Source: 20CM-2-55-15 sp964633285 (GTDB lineage Bacteria; Acidobacteriota; Terriglobia; 20CM-2-55-15). Taken from it: a DNA stretch of 64,000 nucleotides. The stretch spans positions 34,616 through 98,615 of the forward strand of contig CAZWGA010000015.1 of NCBI GenBank assembly GCA_964633285.1, read 5' to 3'. The notes below the pieces were generated by a model. It was not told the origin of the DNA, did not search any database, and saw only the letters and a program-made list of their open reading frames with translations. Position 1 is the first letter of the stretch, and each line of letters begins with the position of its first letter. A program made the position numbers and the translations under genes. Below are positions 63,950 through 64,000 of this stretch, piece after piece.

Positions 63950-64000
63950 CAGCCCGTAGCAGAAGTCTCGATTTTGATTAACGCGTTTTCAGTTGCGGCA
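63950..64000. other. 51-bp window end
   Basis: Non-coding tail after the giant gene's stop; too short to interpret. Confidence 0.4.

Overview
The window reads as chromosomal DNA from a GC-rich soil-type Acidobacteriota, possibly a Solibacter/Bryobacter or Vicinamibacter relative. This is inferred from gene content: a TIGR03435/DUF3738 protein, DUF6152 proteins, a diheme CytoC_RC-type secreted cytochrome, a PQQ dehydrogenase, NIPSNAP, a PEP-CTERM protein and very large NHL/TIG proteins. No rRNA, phage, CRISPR or complete IS element was seen; there is one tRNA-Val(CAC).

Layout. (1) 1-4066, minus: housekeeping operon rimO-yacG-pgpA-(TIG/NHL protein)-cinA, with cinA cut by the window edge. (2) 4067-5456: a PEP-CTERM secreted protein behind a sigma-54-like promoter. 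(3) 5457-11201, minus: the MoxR / DUF58 / transglutaminase (TgpA-like) operon and an MBL-rhodanese persulfide-dioxygenase-like protein. (4) 11300-21317: a secreted/periplasmic set with four members of one unnamed paralogous family, two DUF6152 proteins, a receiver domain, NIPSNAP, a diheme cytochrome and a PQQ dehydrogenase. (5) 21325-22979: GT9 glycosyltransferase, orphan RHH antitoxin, tRNA-Val.

(6) 22999-38628 is the most interesting part: a large lipid-metabolism locus. A ten-gene, tightly overlapping minus-strand run starts with an 802-residue fusion of a class-III aminotransferase and a domain resembling cyanobacterial acyl-ACP reductase. It continues with an SCP2-like protein, an APC permease, a ferritin-like diiron protein, a His-rich membrane protein, an MprF-C/DUF2156-like acyltransferase, a lipid kinase, an FAD monooxygenase, a second His-rich membrane protein and a DAO-type oxidase. 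Diverging from it are a cytochrome P450, a CDP-alcohol phosphatidyltransferase and a CdsA-like protein. Facing these are a second diiron protein and, at the far end, a SAM methyltransferase. I infer a pathway that turns an acyl thioester into an aldehyde and then a long-chain amine or modified aminolipid; the product is unknown.

(7) 38662-47862: UBP zinc finger, a fifth paralog of the secreted family, a Tat-exported periplasmic-binding-type protein, an F420-type LLM oxidoreductase, a diadenylate-cyclase-like protein, two tandem SGNH hydrolases, an acyl-CoA ligase, AlkD and a small membrane protein. (8) 47865-49074: a mosaic island between perfect 47-bp direct repeats, holding a vapBC-like pair and a 388-bp element with terminal inverted repeats. 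(9) 49078-52984: M28 peptidase, TIGR03435 protein and small genes. (10) 53042-63949: a single 3635-residue secreted protein of five NHL blocks alternating with TIG/IPT domains, with a dockerin-like segment near the C-terminus.

Several short repeat families recur: a ~107-bp leader repeat in front of two unrelated genes, a long hairpin between two convergent gene pairs, and a short REP-like palindrome, one copy of which is read in frame inside rimO.
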